From: Candidatus Bathyarchaeota archaeon
Lineage (GTDB): Archaea; Thermoproteota; Bathyarchaeia; Bathyarchaeales; SOJC01
Assembly: GCA_030608925.1 (NCBI GenBank)
Contig: JAUWDF010000053.1
Span: 1 to 5,762 of the forward strand
Direction: 5' to 3'
Length of the DNA stretch: 5,762 nt
Part shown: piece after piece, positions 1 to 4,356 of the stretch
How positions within the stretch are numbered: position 1 is the first letter of the stretch
How the letters are laid out: every line of letters starts with the position of its first letter
The notes under the pieces: model-generated
What the model was told of the DNA's origin: nothing
Database searches by the model: none
Seen by the model: only the letters and a program-made list of their open reading frames with translations
Made by a program: the position numbers and the translations under genes

Positions 1-1
1 G

Positions 2-40
2 TACAGCATCGCCAAGAAAATGGTTAAAGAAGTCAACTAG
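2..40 (+). CDS. C-terminal tail of a gene entering from the left
   Basis: Frame 2 reads YSIAKKMVKEVN and then TAG at 38-40. A poly-T terminator follows within 30 bases, which supports this as the real end of a plus-strand gene. Twelve residues are too few to name a family; the tail is basic and probably helical. The other frames also allow short reading, so the frame choice rests on the stop-terminator spacing. Confidence 0.5.
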   Translation, partial: YSIAKKMVKEVN

Positions 41-57
41 CAAACCAAGCACGCTTC

Positions 58-82
58 AGACCCCCCCACTTTTTTTTATTTA
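58..82 (+). terminator. C7/T8 terminator after the left-edge gene
   Basis: Seven C (61-67) are followed by eight T (70-77) and then ATTT, 18 bases after the stop at 40. Archaeal RNA polymerase terminates at U-rich tracts without needing a hairpin. I see no strong stem in front of it. Confidence 0.55.
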
Positions 83-365
83 GATTGCCCTCAACGCGTT
101 TATCTCAAAGCATTTTTTAACCATTCAGATGACACGTAAACGCACATGTTGTTTGTTAAGCAACTGAAGATACGCCCATTCACAACAGCAATGAGCTTGA
201 GAATGCGCGCGCGAATCCCGCATACTCGCGCGTCCTGCTTAACCTGGGTCTCAAATAACATTTCAGTTTTCTCGACTTATGTTTCGTTGCACGGAATATT
301 AGCTCAAGAGAAACATGCTTTTTAGCCTTCAGATTCCCTCAAATCATTGCAGAAGGTGAGTGTAA
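83..365. other. Intergenic stretch with no recognisable gene
   Basis: About 280 bases between the terminator and the zinc ribbon gene. Both strands hold only short frames without a convincing Shine-Dalgarno or TATA context. The one structured element is the GC-rich hairpin at 207-233. A weak TATA-like CTTTTTAG near 318-325 could serve the zinc ribbon gene at 366. The minus-strand frame starting at 223 (about 32 residues, Cys-rich in the middle) was considered and not called. Confidence 0.5.
207..233. repeat. GC-rich hairpin built on the GCGCGC word
   Basis: The arm GCGCGCGA (207-214) pairs with TCGCGCGT (226-233): eight pairs, the outer one G-T, with an 11-base loop. The left arm belongs to a copy of the recurrent motif (ATGCGCGCGCG, 203-213). 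No T-run follows on either strand, so this is not an obvious terminator. It could be a protein-binding site or a structured RNA element if transcribed; the sequence alone does not decide. Confidence 0.45.
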
Positions 366-476
366 GTGACTTGTCCAAAGTGTAATTCTCCGAAAATCGG
401 AACCAGTTACTCTTACAGGGGCGATGTCTGGTTGAAATGCCATGATTGTGATAACTGTTGGAGTGAACATGGATAA
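366..476 (+). CDS. 36-residue zinc ribbon protein
   Basis: The start is GTG at 366: a TAA stop lies directly upstream in frame (363-365), and GGTGA (355-359) sits six bases before the start, a strong archaeal Shine-Dalgarno match. The product begins MTCPKCNSP and contains CPKC at residues 3-6, CHDC at 25-28 and a further Cys at 31. CxxC pairs separated by about 18 residues form a minimal zinc ribbon; C31 could be a spare or alternative ligand. Such mini zinc ribbons are common in archaea and bind nucleic acid or protein partners; the specific role here is unknown. The stop overlaps the start of a second tiny gene (TAATG), implying translational coupling. Confidence 0.7.
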   Translation: MTCPKCNSPKIGTSYSYRGDVWLKCHDCDNCWSEHG

Positions 477-559
477 TGTTTCGTTTGATTAGACGTAGAA
501 TCTGGTATTGGAAATTCCAGCGTAGGGTGGCAAATAAGCTCGCAAAACTTAGTAATTAG
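476..559 (+). CDS. 27-residue cationic, aromatic micropeptide coupled to the zinc ribbon gene
   Basis: ATG at 476 shares its A with the TAA stop of the upstream zinc ribbon gene. GGAGTGA (460-466), inside that gene, lies nine bases before this ATG and is a good Shine-Dalgarno site. The product (MFRLIRRRIWYWKFQRRVAN and seven more residues) carries about nine Arg/Lys, no acidic residue, and a W-Y-W cluster at 10-12. It would form a short amphipathic basic helix that could bind RNA, DNA or a membrane surface. A T-rich tract follows seven bases after the stop. The overlap, Shine-Dalgarno and terminator together argue for a real gene, but at this length chance cannot be excluded and no family is recognised. 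Confidence 0.45.
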   Translation: MFRLIRRRIWYWKFQRRVANKLAKLSN

Positions 560-565
560 TCTAGG

Positions 566-574
566 TTTTTTCTT
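566..574 (+). terminator. T-rich terminator of the zinc ribbon/micropeptide pair
   Basis: TTTTTTCTT begins seven bases after the stop at 559. It faces the minus-strand T-run at 609-619, so the two transcripts converge here. Confidence 0.45.
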
Positions 575-608
575 GGTTGATAAGCGTCGTTGTGAAGATC
601 GATTAGAG

Positions 609-619
609 AAAAAAAGAAA
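609..619 (-). terminator. Poly-T terminator of the minus-strand membrane gene
   Basis: On the minus strand the stop at 632 is followed by the GC-rich motif and then CTTTCTTTTTTTC. Seven uninterrupted T (615-609) are typical of archaeal termination. A GC-rich block directly before a U-run also resembles an intrinsic terminator. Confidence 0.5.
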
Positions 620-620
620 G

Positions 621-645
621 ATGCGCGCGTGTCATGCGCGCGCGT
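621..645. repeat. Two adjacent copies of the ATGCGCGCGT motif
   Basis: ATGCGCGCGT (621-630) and ATGCGCGCGCGT (634-645) are separated by GTC. The first, with five upstream bases (GAAAG), repeats identically at 3456-3470. The block overlaps the last codons and stop of the minus-strand gene at 632-814, encoding the Y-A-R-A end of that protein. Confidence 0.6.
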
Positions 646-814
646 AAATTTCCCAGCTAGTTGGTATCAACCTCAGAAAAGAAGTTGAGGCGATTAGGAA
701 AGCGATTGCGAGCATCAGTTTTCGCTTATTTCCATCTCTAAGATAAATGTAACCAAAGATTGCATCAAAAGAGGTAACGAGGCCAATCAATAGACTCCAT
801 AATAGGAGTTCCAA
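632..814 (-). CDS. Small two-helix membrane protein, unknown function
   Basis: The 60-residue product has two hydrophobic segments, about residues 3-25 and 33-50, joined by a charged turn (RDGNKRK, 26-32). By the positive-inside rule the loop faces the cytoplasm. The listed start is TTG at 814; no ATG or GTG lies between it and the in-frame stop at 848-850. A second TTG at 790 has GGAG four bases upstream, giving 52 residues, and may be the true start. The C-terminal IYARA is encoded by the GC-rich repeat, so the natural end may be altered or truncated by it. No family is recognised. The T-run downstream supports a transcribed unit. Confidence 0.45.
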   Translation of the reverse strand: MELLLWSLLIGLVTSFDAIFGYIYLRDGNKRKLMLAIAFLIASTSFLRLIPTSWEIYARA

Positions 815-983
815 AGTCCGTACCGGAGTTTTGATATTTGGTTGACTTTATGTTCCGTAGAAAGTGGCTAATTGTGTTATGAAAGTAAAGTTTGAATTGG
901 TGTTCTTGTCAGGTCTGGGTCTGAATAGCGGAGAGAAGTAGTGAGCGGGGAGAGAGATTATCGCGTCTGTGATGTGGTGTTTC

Positions 984-1799
984 TCAGAGTCTTCTACCCT
1001 TGAGGGCTTTGATTAAATATGTTTTCGTCTTGTCATCAAGATCGAAATAGTAGGGTCTTCCAGCGATTTTTCTACGTTTAATTTGATGTCTAGTAACTAA
1101 ATTATCTAGAACCTTCCGTTCTCTCGGAGAGAATTGGTCTCCTGCAATCATTGTTGGTCCTTGACATTTCAGGAGTTTGGAAACGAAATCCCTCGGTAGT
1201 AATCGATAGACTTTTTTTCCTCCAAATAGATCCCACTTGTCGTATTCTTCATAAAATGGGATTAGACCGTTAGATGATGCTTGGATTTCCCAGCCAGTGT
1301 CGGCATGAACAAGTTCGAATGCTCGGATTTCTTCGCCTCGCATAGTCCTCTCCCTTTCTGCTCGACCTTCCTTGAGTTGTTGAGAGATAAGATCGGAGTC
1401 AACTGCGTAGACATCAGTGATTTGGTCATTCCGAGTCATGCAGGCATAGTTGACAAGGTTCTCAACAAGCGAAAGCGAGTATTTTATGTATTCAGCTAAT
1501 TCCTCGGGATCAAAAGCTGTTTTTTGAATATCCATTTCTATAGCTCTAGCAGATTTCTTCAATCCAAATTCTTTGATCCCAATCATGGAGCATACTGTAG
1601 TACCAATGGGGGCACTAAAACCTAAGCTAACAGTAATCGAGTAACCATGTTGAGTTGAAATGACAAGCGGAGATACATACACACACTCATATTCAAATCC
1701 GGGAAGTAGCTCCAGAGATTCAACAAGCTTGTCCTCCAGTGCATGAGCCATCTCTATGTAATCAAACTTGGTGAGCTTGTTCTCGATTTTGAAGTGCAT
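984..1799 (-). CDS. 271-residue orphan protein with a possible C-terminal winged helix
   Basis: This is the longest complete gene in the window. It starts at ATG 1799 with a weak GGTAAGAG-type site a few bases upstream. No signal peptide or membrane segment is evident. Residues 1-125 look like a mixed alpha/beta domain with an early helix (KFDYIEMAHALEDKL) and a strand-rich part (YECVYVSPLVIS, SITVSL). A charged helix (about 145-165, KEGRAERERTMRGEE) links to the rest. The last 49 residues begin FSPRERKVLDNLV, continue with a basic QIKRRK segment and a GRPYYF hairpin, then a final helix; this resembles a winged helix-turn-helix. I do not recognise the family. A DNA-binding or regulatory role is inference only. 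It may share a divergent TATA region with the small membrane gene at 1906. Confidence 0.75.
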   Translation of the reverse strand: MHFKIENKLTKFDYIEMAHALEDKLVESLELLPGFEYECVYVSPLVISTQHGYSITVSLGFSAPIGTTVCSMIGIKEFGLKKSARAIEMDIQKTAFDPEELAEYIKYSLSLVENLVNYACMTRNDQITDVYAVDSDLISQQLKEGRAERERTMRGEEIRAFELVHADTGWEIQASSNGLIPFYEEYDKWDLFGGKKVYRLLPRDFVSKLLKCQGPTMIAGDQFSPRERKVLDNLVTRHQIKRRKIAGRPYYFDLDDKTKTYLIKALKGRRL

Positions 1800-1833
1800 T
1801 TCTCTTACCGCAGTTATGTGAGTTCACACCAAG

Positions 1834-1861
1834 CTATATGAATAACTCAGTTATAATTTAT
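1834..1861. promoter_or_regulatory. Divergent TATA region between 1799 (minus) and 1906 (plus)
   Basis: TTATAATTTAT (1851-1861) contains the self-complementary TTATAA and reads as a TATA box on both strands. It lies about 50 bases before each start codon, giving leaders of roughly 25-30 bases. A second minus-strand candidate is CATATAG (1840-1834), closer to the 1799 start. No other strong AT box lies between the two genes. Confidence 0.45.
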
Positions 1862-1905
1862 GGCAAAACGCACGTGTGTGTGTGAATGAGATTTGTTTTC
1901 ATAGA

Positions 1906-2067
1906 ATGCGCGCGCTATTGACGCTTCTATTAACGCCAACTACTTGGTTTAGCACCGCTTTCTTTTATGAGAAATACCTTGGCAACCTCTCACCAAAAAT
2001 GCTAGGAATCTGCTTATCAGTTGTCCTCACTGTGATCACTGGAGTAATATTACTTATCTATCCCTAA
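1906..2067 (+). CDS. Small two-helix membrane protein, unknown function
   Basis: I chose ATG 1906 (53 residues, MRALLTLLL) over GTG 1876, because 1876 would lie at or before the transcript start implied by the TATA box at 1851-1861. No good Shine-Dalgarno is seen. Hydrophobic segments are residues about 3-22 and 31-51, joined by YEKYLGNLSPK. The start codon lies inside a copy of the GC-rich motif (ATGCGCGCGC), so the first codons (M-R-A) come from the repeat. The same frame stays open for 36 codons past the TAA at 2065-2067, up to TAG at 2176-2178. No family is recognised; it could be an orphan gene or a remnant. Confidence 0.4.
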   Translation: MRALLTLLLTPTTWFSTAFFYEKYLGNLSPKMLGICLSVVLTVITGVILLIYP

Positions 2068-2174
2068 ACCTGCTCTCGCCAGACCTACAACCTTCAACCA
2101 AATTATGGAGAGCTTGTACATCCAAAAACTGCTCAGGGAGCTATCTATCGCGGAAAGACACCTACTGGTGAATG

Positions 2175-2468
2175 CTAGTCTTCACTGTGCACACGCACGG
2201 CTGTTGGTGAGTATAATGTGATTTCCACTATACCTTTTATTTTCAGTTCCAGTTTTTCAACAATGATCTTAGGAATCACAAACCGACCATCATTACTGAC
2301 CTTTGCGTAGAAATCACGGTAATACGCAGCATCTTTAGTACTTCTAGCTTCGATACCTAAGATTTCGTTTGCTTTTAATTTGTGCATCCCTCTGATTACG
2401 ACAGGGATCTGGATTCGATTGCCCTTCTGCAACTTTGCCAGAAAATTCTCCTCTTTCTCCAGTGGCAT
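2175..2468 (-). CDS. Tandem AbrB/SpoVT-type swapped-hairpin DNA-binding protein
   Basis: The 97-residue product holds two copies of the AbrB/MazE pattern (A-K-x5-R-x-x-I-P with a downstream L-K): residues 9-41 with GNRIQIP (16-22) and 53-85 with DGRFVIP (60-66), offset by 44 residues. Canonical AbrB-fold proteins carry one hairpin and dimerise by swapping; two in one chain could fold as a built-in dimer. The family comprises transcription factors and antitoxins; no toxin gene is adjacent. The start at ATG 2468 is firm: GGTGA (2480-2476) lies seven bases upstream, and a TATA-like CATATTAAG sits near 2521-2529. It is probably monocistronic, separated from the GNAT remnant by a T-run. A role as a local or global DNA-binding regulator is inferred from the fold. 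Confidence 0.85.
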   Translation of the reverse strand: MPLEKEENFLAKLQKGNRIQIPVVIRGMHKLKANEILGIEARSTKDAAYYRDFYAKVSNDGRFVIPKIIVEKLELKIKGIVEITLYSPTAVRVHSED

Positions 2469-2520
2469 ACTTAATTCACCTTTCCAGCACTTTCTTCGAC
2501 TTTCATTGACGTGAATTAAC

Positions 2521-2530
2521 CTTAATATGC
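2521..2530 (-). promoter_or_regulatory. TATA-like box of the tandem AbrB gene
   Basis: The minus strand reads GCATATTAAG, followed by GG. A start about 26 bases downstream would fall near 2499, giving a leader of about 30 bases that includes the GGTGA ribosome-binding site at 2480-2476. Confidence 0.45.
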
Positions 2531-2542
2531 GTATCGTTTAAG

Positions 2543-2559
2543 AAAAAAAGCCCGAAAAA
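2543..2559 (-). terminator. Double T-run terminator after the GNAT remnant
   Basis: The minus strand carries TTTTT (2559-2555), then CGGGC, then TTTTTTT (2549-2543). It lies after the GNAT remnant stop and just before the AbrB promoter, insulating the two. Confidence 0.5.
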
Positions 2560-2600
2560 TCCTTATCACCAATAGGGTAGGGGGGGATCCCTTTTTCAGG

Positions 2601-2753
2601 CTATTGCACGCGCGCATACTTGGATATAAGAGGAACACCTACTTCTGCAGACCCAAAGCCCCTTGTAAATTGCTGTCCAAATGCCTCATAGAAGATCTCA
2701 GCAACCCTGACGTCCTGACCTGATGGCATGCTTAAGCCTATTTCCACATTCAT
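2601..2753 (-). pseudogene. N-terminal remnant of a GNAT family N-acetyltransferase
   Basis: The minus strand from ATG 2753 encodes 50 residues: MNVEIGLSMP, then VRVAEIFYEAFGQQF (15-29), FGSAEVGVPLIS (33-44), then YARVQ and TAG. A first strand, a helix of the form AEIFYEAF, and a short G-S-x-E segment are typical of the beta1-alpha1-alpha2 start of acetyl-CoA-dependent GNAT enzymes of about 150 residues. The acetyl-CoA loop (R/Q-x-x-G-x-G/A) and the rest of the fold are absent, and I find no continuation in other frames before the T-runs at 2543-2559. The frame ends inside a GC-rich motif copy (2608-2617). GTG 2747 is an alternative start, with GAGG six bases upstream. A TATA-like box at 2771-2780 means it may still be transcribed. 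Confidence 0.5.
2608..2617 (-). repeat. ATGCGCGCGT motif copy at the end of the GNAT remnant
   Basis: The minus strand reads ATGCGCGCGT exactly. It encodes the Y-A-R near the C-terminus of the truncated acetyltransferase frame, four codons before the stop. Confidence 0.6.
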
Positions 2754-2770
2754 CCTCTACTCAACCCAGT

Positions 2771-2780
2771 TTATTCTATA
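2771..2780 (-). promoter_or_regulatory. TATA-like box before the GNAT remnant
   Basis: The minus strand reads TATAGAATAA. Its centre lies about 22-28 bases before the candidate starts at 2753 and 2747, so a transcript would be nearly leaderless. Confidence 0.35.
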
Positions 2781-2845
2781 GGATCACTCGTGAAGACAAG
2801 TCTACGTCATCTAACTTAGGACCAAAAAGGAGTAGAGACAGAAAG

Positions 2846-3325
2846 TTAGACTTTTTTCAGATGGTTCTTTGCGCAAACTTTAAACTCTTTTCCCGGAGCA
2901 GCTAGTTCAAAGATTTCAGTGAATCCCTCATCGCTAAGGACCTTGTACGTCTCCTTTGCTCGCCAACCAGGAGGAATATTCTCGATGCTTTCGGTGACAA
3001 ACACAATTGTTCTAGGTTCATCATCAAGGCTGTCGAGGATATATTGGTTTACGAATCCTTCTACATGGAACTGTCGGAACACAAAGCTCTTCCTCGTGGT
3101 ATCATAGCTGAAATACCCAATGTCTTCATGGGTTTCACCCTTGGGATTCTTCTCATTGGGAGCAAATACAGACTTATTCTTTACTTGAAGAAACTTTTCA
3201 TTCAAAACAAAATTATAGGTTCGTTCAGTTCTTGACCTTCCTGAACCTCCCTCACCAGTGCCTTGCCAGGAACCAACGAAAAACCTGAATGATGCCCAAA
3301 CATCTTGCTTCTTTCTACTTGACAA
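2846..3325 (-). CDS. Nitrobindin/lipocalin-like beta-barrel family protein
   Basis: The 159-residue product opens with FRFFVGSWQGTGEGG (13-27). The G-x-W-x-G-x-G-x-G signature early in the chain is typical of nitrobindin (THAP4-like heme-binding) and related calycin beta-barrels. The rest alternates strands: NFVLNEKFLQVKN, then HEDIGYFSYD, FVFRQFHVEGFVNQY, IVFVTES, ETYKVLS and FTEIFEL. Such proteins bind small hydrophobic ligands or heme in a ten-strand barrel; a ferric heme-NO role is known only for nitrobindin itself and is not shown here. No signal peptide, so cytosolic. The start is TTG at 3325; GTGATC (3336-3331), complementary to the 16S 3' end, lies five bases upstream and supports it. 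It has its own TATA-like CCATAAAAC upstream. Length suits a complete single domain. Confidence 0.75.
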   Translation of the reverse strand: MSSRKKQDVWASFRFFVGSWQGTGEGGSGRSRTERTYNFVLNEKFLQVKNKSVFAPNEKNPKGETHEDIGYFSYDTTRKSFVFRQFHVEGFVNQYILDSLDDEPRTIVFVTESIENIPPGWRAKETYKVLSDEGFTEIFELAAPGKEFKVCAKNHLKKV

Positions 3326-3330
3326 CCTCA

Positions 3331-3336
3331 GATCAC
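3331..3336 (-). promoter_or_regulatory. Ribosome-binding site deciding the TTG start at 3325
   Basis: GTGATC matches the distal part of the archaeal anti-Shine-Dalgarno complement GGAGGTGATC and is five bases from the TTG. GAGG directly abuts the start and is too close to function. No in-frame ATG lies near the N-terminus. Confidence 0.5.
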
Positions 3337-3360
3337 TTCAGAAGAAATTGACCATCACCA

Positions 3361-3369
3361 GTTTTATGG
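3361..3369 (-). promoter_or_regulatory. TATA-like box of the beta-barrel protein gene
   Basis: The minus strand reads CCATAAAAC. A transcript start about 26 bases on (near 3339) would leave a leader of roughly 14 bases that just includes the GTGATC site. Confidence 0.35.
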
Positions 3370-3455
3370 CTTGTGGAGGAAACATGCACGCGCTAAAACC
3401 CACCTATCTCACTCCTATGTGACTTTGCCATTTTCTTCTGTATACTAGAGCACAG

Positions 3456-3470
3456 GAAAGATGCGCGCGT
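3456..3470. repeat. GC-rich motif copy with extended identity to 616-630
   Basis: GAAAGATGCGCGCGT is identical over 15 bases to 616-630. It lies between the minus-strand gene at 3548-3808 and the next gene. A degenerate copy, ATGCACGCGC, lies at 3384-3393 in the same gap. Confidence 0.6.
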
Positions 3471-3478
3471 AACAGACC

Positions 3479-3508
3479 AAAAAATTCTAATGTGCCTTCA
3501 AGCGCACA
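3479..3508 (-). terminator. Hairpin plus T6 terminator of the 3548-3808 gene
   Basis: On the minus strand TGTGC (3508-3504) pairs with GCACA (3495-3491) across an eight-base loop, and TTTTTT (3484-3479) follows six bases later. It lies about 40 bases after the gene's stop. The stem is short, so the U-run is probably the main signal. Confidence 0.45.
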
Positions 3509-3547
3509 GGACTGCTCATGTTGATAGTAATGTATGTATGAACGTGT

Positions 3548-3808
3548 TTACTTCAATCTGTCTTTTTTTACGAGATAGTTTTCTATTTGTGCTATGTCTC
3601 TCTGAAATAGATTCGCTAGTTCCTTCTCTTTTTCAAACATGGCTTTAACTGACTTGGTTGCTTCTGGTCTCGTACTTGCATAATCAGCTAAAATGATCTT
3701 GTGTTTATCTGCCATTTTCTCCCAAGTTTCTGATAAACGCTTTAAATCTTTTAAGGTCTCCTGTAATTTCCCTTCTCTGGAGAGTTTTTCTAAATCTTCT
3801 TCGTTCAT
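3548..3808 (-). CDS. Charged all-helical (coiled-coil-like) 86-residue orphan
   Basis: The product is rich in Lys and Glu, with no Gly after residue 13 and only one Pro (48). It appears as two long helices: about residues 2-42 (EDLEKLSREGKLQETLKDLK and on) and 49-82 (EATKSVKAMFEKEKELANLF and on), joined by DYASTRP. An antiparallel helical hairpin or coiled coil that oligomerises is the likely structure. There is no Cys and no membrane segment. ATG 3808 is preceded by GTGAT three to four bases upstream, a usable but close Shine-Dalgarno site. A TATAAA box at 3873-3868 and the downstream hairpin/T-run support a monocistronic gene. Family and function are not recognised. Confidence 0.65.
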   Translation of the reverse strand: MNEEDLEKLSREGKLQETLKDLKRLSETWEKMADKHKIILADYASTRPEATKSVKAMFEKEKELANLFQRDIAQIENYLVKKDRLK

Positions 3809-3823
3809 GTTATCACAACTTTT

Positions 3824-3834
3824 CTCTGCGCGCT
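3824..3834. repeat. GC-rich motif variant upstream of the 3808 start
   Basis: CTCTGCGCGCT contains GCGCGC (3828-3833). It lies in the predicted 5' leader of the helical orphan, about 20 bases before its start, and on that strand it is followed by AGAGAAAAG. Confidence 0.45.
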
Positions 3835-3866
3835 ACCCTCAGTTCTGTGGTGTTTCCGCGTTTCTG

Positions 3867-3876
3867 ATTTATAGAT
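3867..3876 (-). promoter_or_regulatory. TATA box of the helical orphan gene
   Basis: The minus strand reads ATCTATAAAT, a near-consensus archaeal TATA box. The expected start near 3844 gives a leader of about 35 bases containing the GCGCGC variant. Confidence 0.5.
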
Positions 3877-3955
3877 CGTGCTCATGGTATAAAGACTTGC
3901 GCGGTAGAAATTAATCGATGCACAAACATGAAATCGACTATGTCTTTGAAGGTAA

Positions 3956-4141
3956 AAGGAACCCTGCAATGCCTTGAGATATCCGTGTTGTACACTGTAC
4001 CCTCAAAACATCAAGTTTCATCCAATTAGTAAGTTAATTAGTGCTGAACATTTTCGGGATATATCTAATCCTCCGTCTATTGGTAAGGATGGTGCAAGGA
4101 TGATGAATAAGCTGATTACTGAATGCGCGTACTATACCTGA
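3956..4141 (+). pseudogene. Unidentified open frame, possibly a gene remnant
   Basis: One frame stays open for about 61 codons (3956-4138) before TGA at 4139-4141. Its first usable start is TTG 3974, without a proper Shine-Dalgarno. The translated stretch (NIKFHPISKL, FRDISNPPSIGKDGARMM) has protein-like composition, but I cannot assign it. It ends in the GC-rich motif at 4123, where the histidine kinase remnant begins in another frame. A separate 19-codon frame at 3918-3977 (MHKHEIDYVFEGKRNPAMP) overlaps its left end. The likeliest reading is fused debris; chance openness is also possible. Confidence 0.2.
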
Positions 4142-4269
4142 TAAAGAAATTATGCGAAACCTATGGTTGGGAAATCAAGGAGACAGGGGAACTAGAAAAG
4201 GGAGCCCAATTCACAATAACTACACCTGAGCAGAGTGAACATGGAAAAACAAACTACGAAATTAGCTAA
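4123..4269 (+). pseudogene. C-terminal remnant of a sensor histidine kinase (HATPase domain end)
   Basis: The 48-residue frame from ATG 4123 to TAA 4269 reads LYLIKKLCETYGW (4-16), IKETGELEKGAQFTITTP (18-35) and a short polar tail. This matches the end of the HATPase_c domain in two-component kinases: the helix after the G2 box (GLGLYL-x-K), then the glycine turn E-x-G-K-G and the last strand F-T-I-T-x-P. The N, G1 and F boxes, the HisKA helix and any sensor domains are missing. An in-frame TGA (4120-4122) directly precedes the ATG, and no Shine-Dalgarno is seen. The first three codons (MRV) come from a GC-rich motif copy, so the kinase homology begins just where the motif ends. The fragment cannot be catalytic. 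Confidence 0.65.
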
Positions 4270-4314
4270 ACACTTGCAGCTTCCTGAAAGTTAGATAATA
4301 TGGCACAGATATCA

Positions 4315-4324
4315 TTATATTTAT
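4315..4324 (+). promoter_or_regulatory. TATA box of the CruF-like membrane gene
   Basis: TTATATTTAT lies in an AT-rich stretch. A start about 26 bases downstream (near 4345) would leave a leader of about 12 bases, consistent with the lack of a Shine-Dalgarno before ATG 4357. Confidence 0.45.
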
Positions 4325-4356
4325 GATTATCAATACCCTAGCGCTAACATATAATT

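Noticed and set aside
128..223. Minus-strand Cys-rich frame of about 32 residues upstream of the zinc ribbon gene
   Set aside because: No Shine-Dalgarno, no recognisable domain, and it reads through the GC hairpin; chance is the simpler explanation.
200..245. Possible tRNA (GC stem with a GAATCCCG segment)
   Set aside because: No cloverleaf forms: D-arm, anticodon arm and a seven-pair acceptor stem are lacking.
850..941. Two tiny overlapping plus-strand frames (10 and 20 codons, ATGA overlap)
   Set aside because: The arrangement mimics the 366-559 pair, but no Shine-Dalgarno sites or terminator support them, and this is the promoter side of the minus-strand gene at 632-814.
1281..1499. Plus-strand 72-residue frame
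   Set aside because: It lies wholly inside the well-supported minus-strand gene 984-1799 and has no start context of its own; a shadow.
2719..3235. Plus-strand frames at 2723-2905, 2919-3107 and 3044-3235
   Set aside because: They overlap the minus-strand beta-barrel gene or the GNAT remnant and have no family similarity or start signals.
461..4245. Identical 13-base stretch GAGTGAACATGGA at 461-473 and 4233-4245
   Set aside because: It encodes S-E-H-G in frame in both the zinc ribbon and the kinase remnant, but one 13-base match in 5.7 kb is not surprising and the flanks differ.
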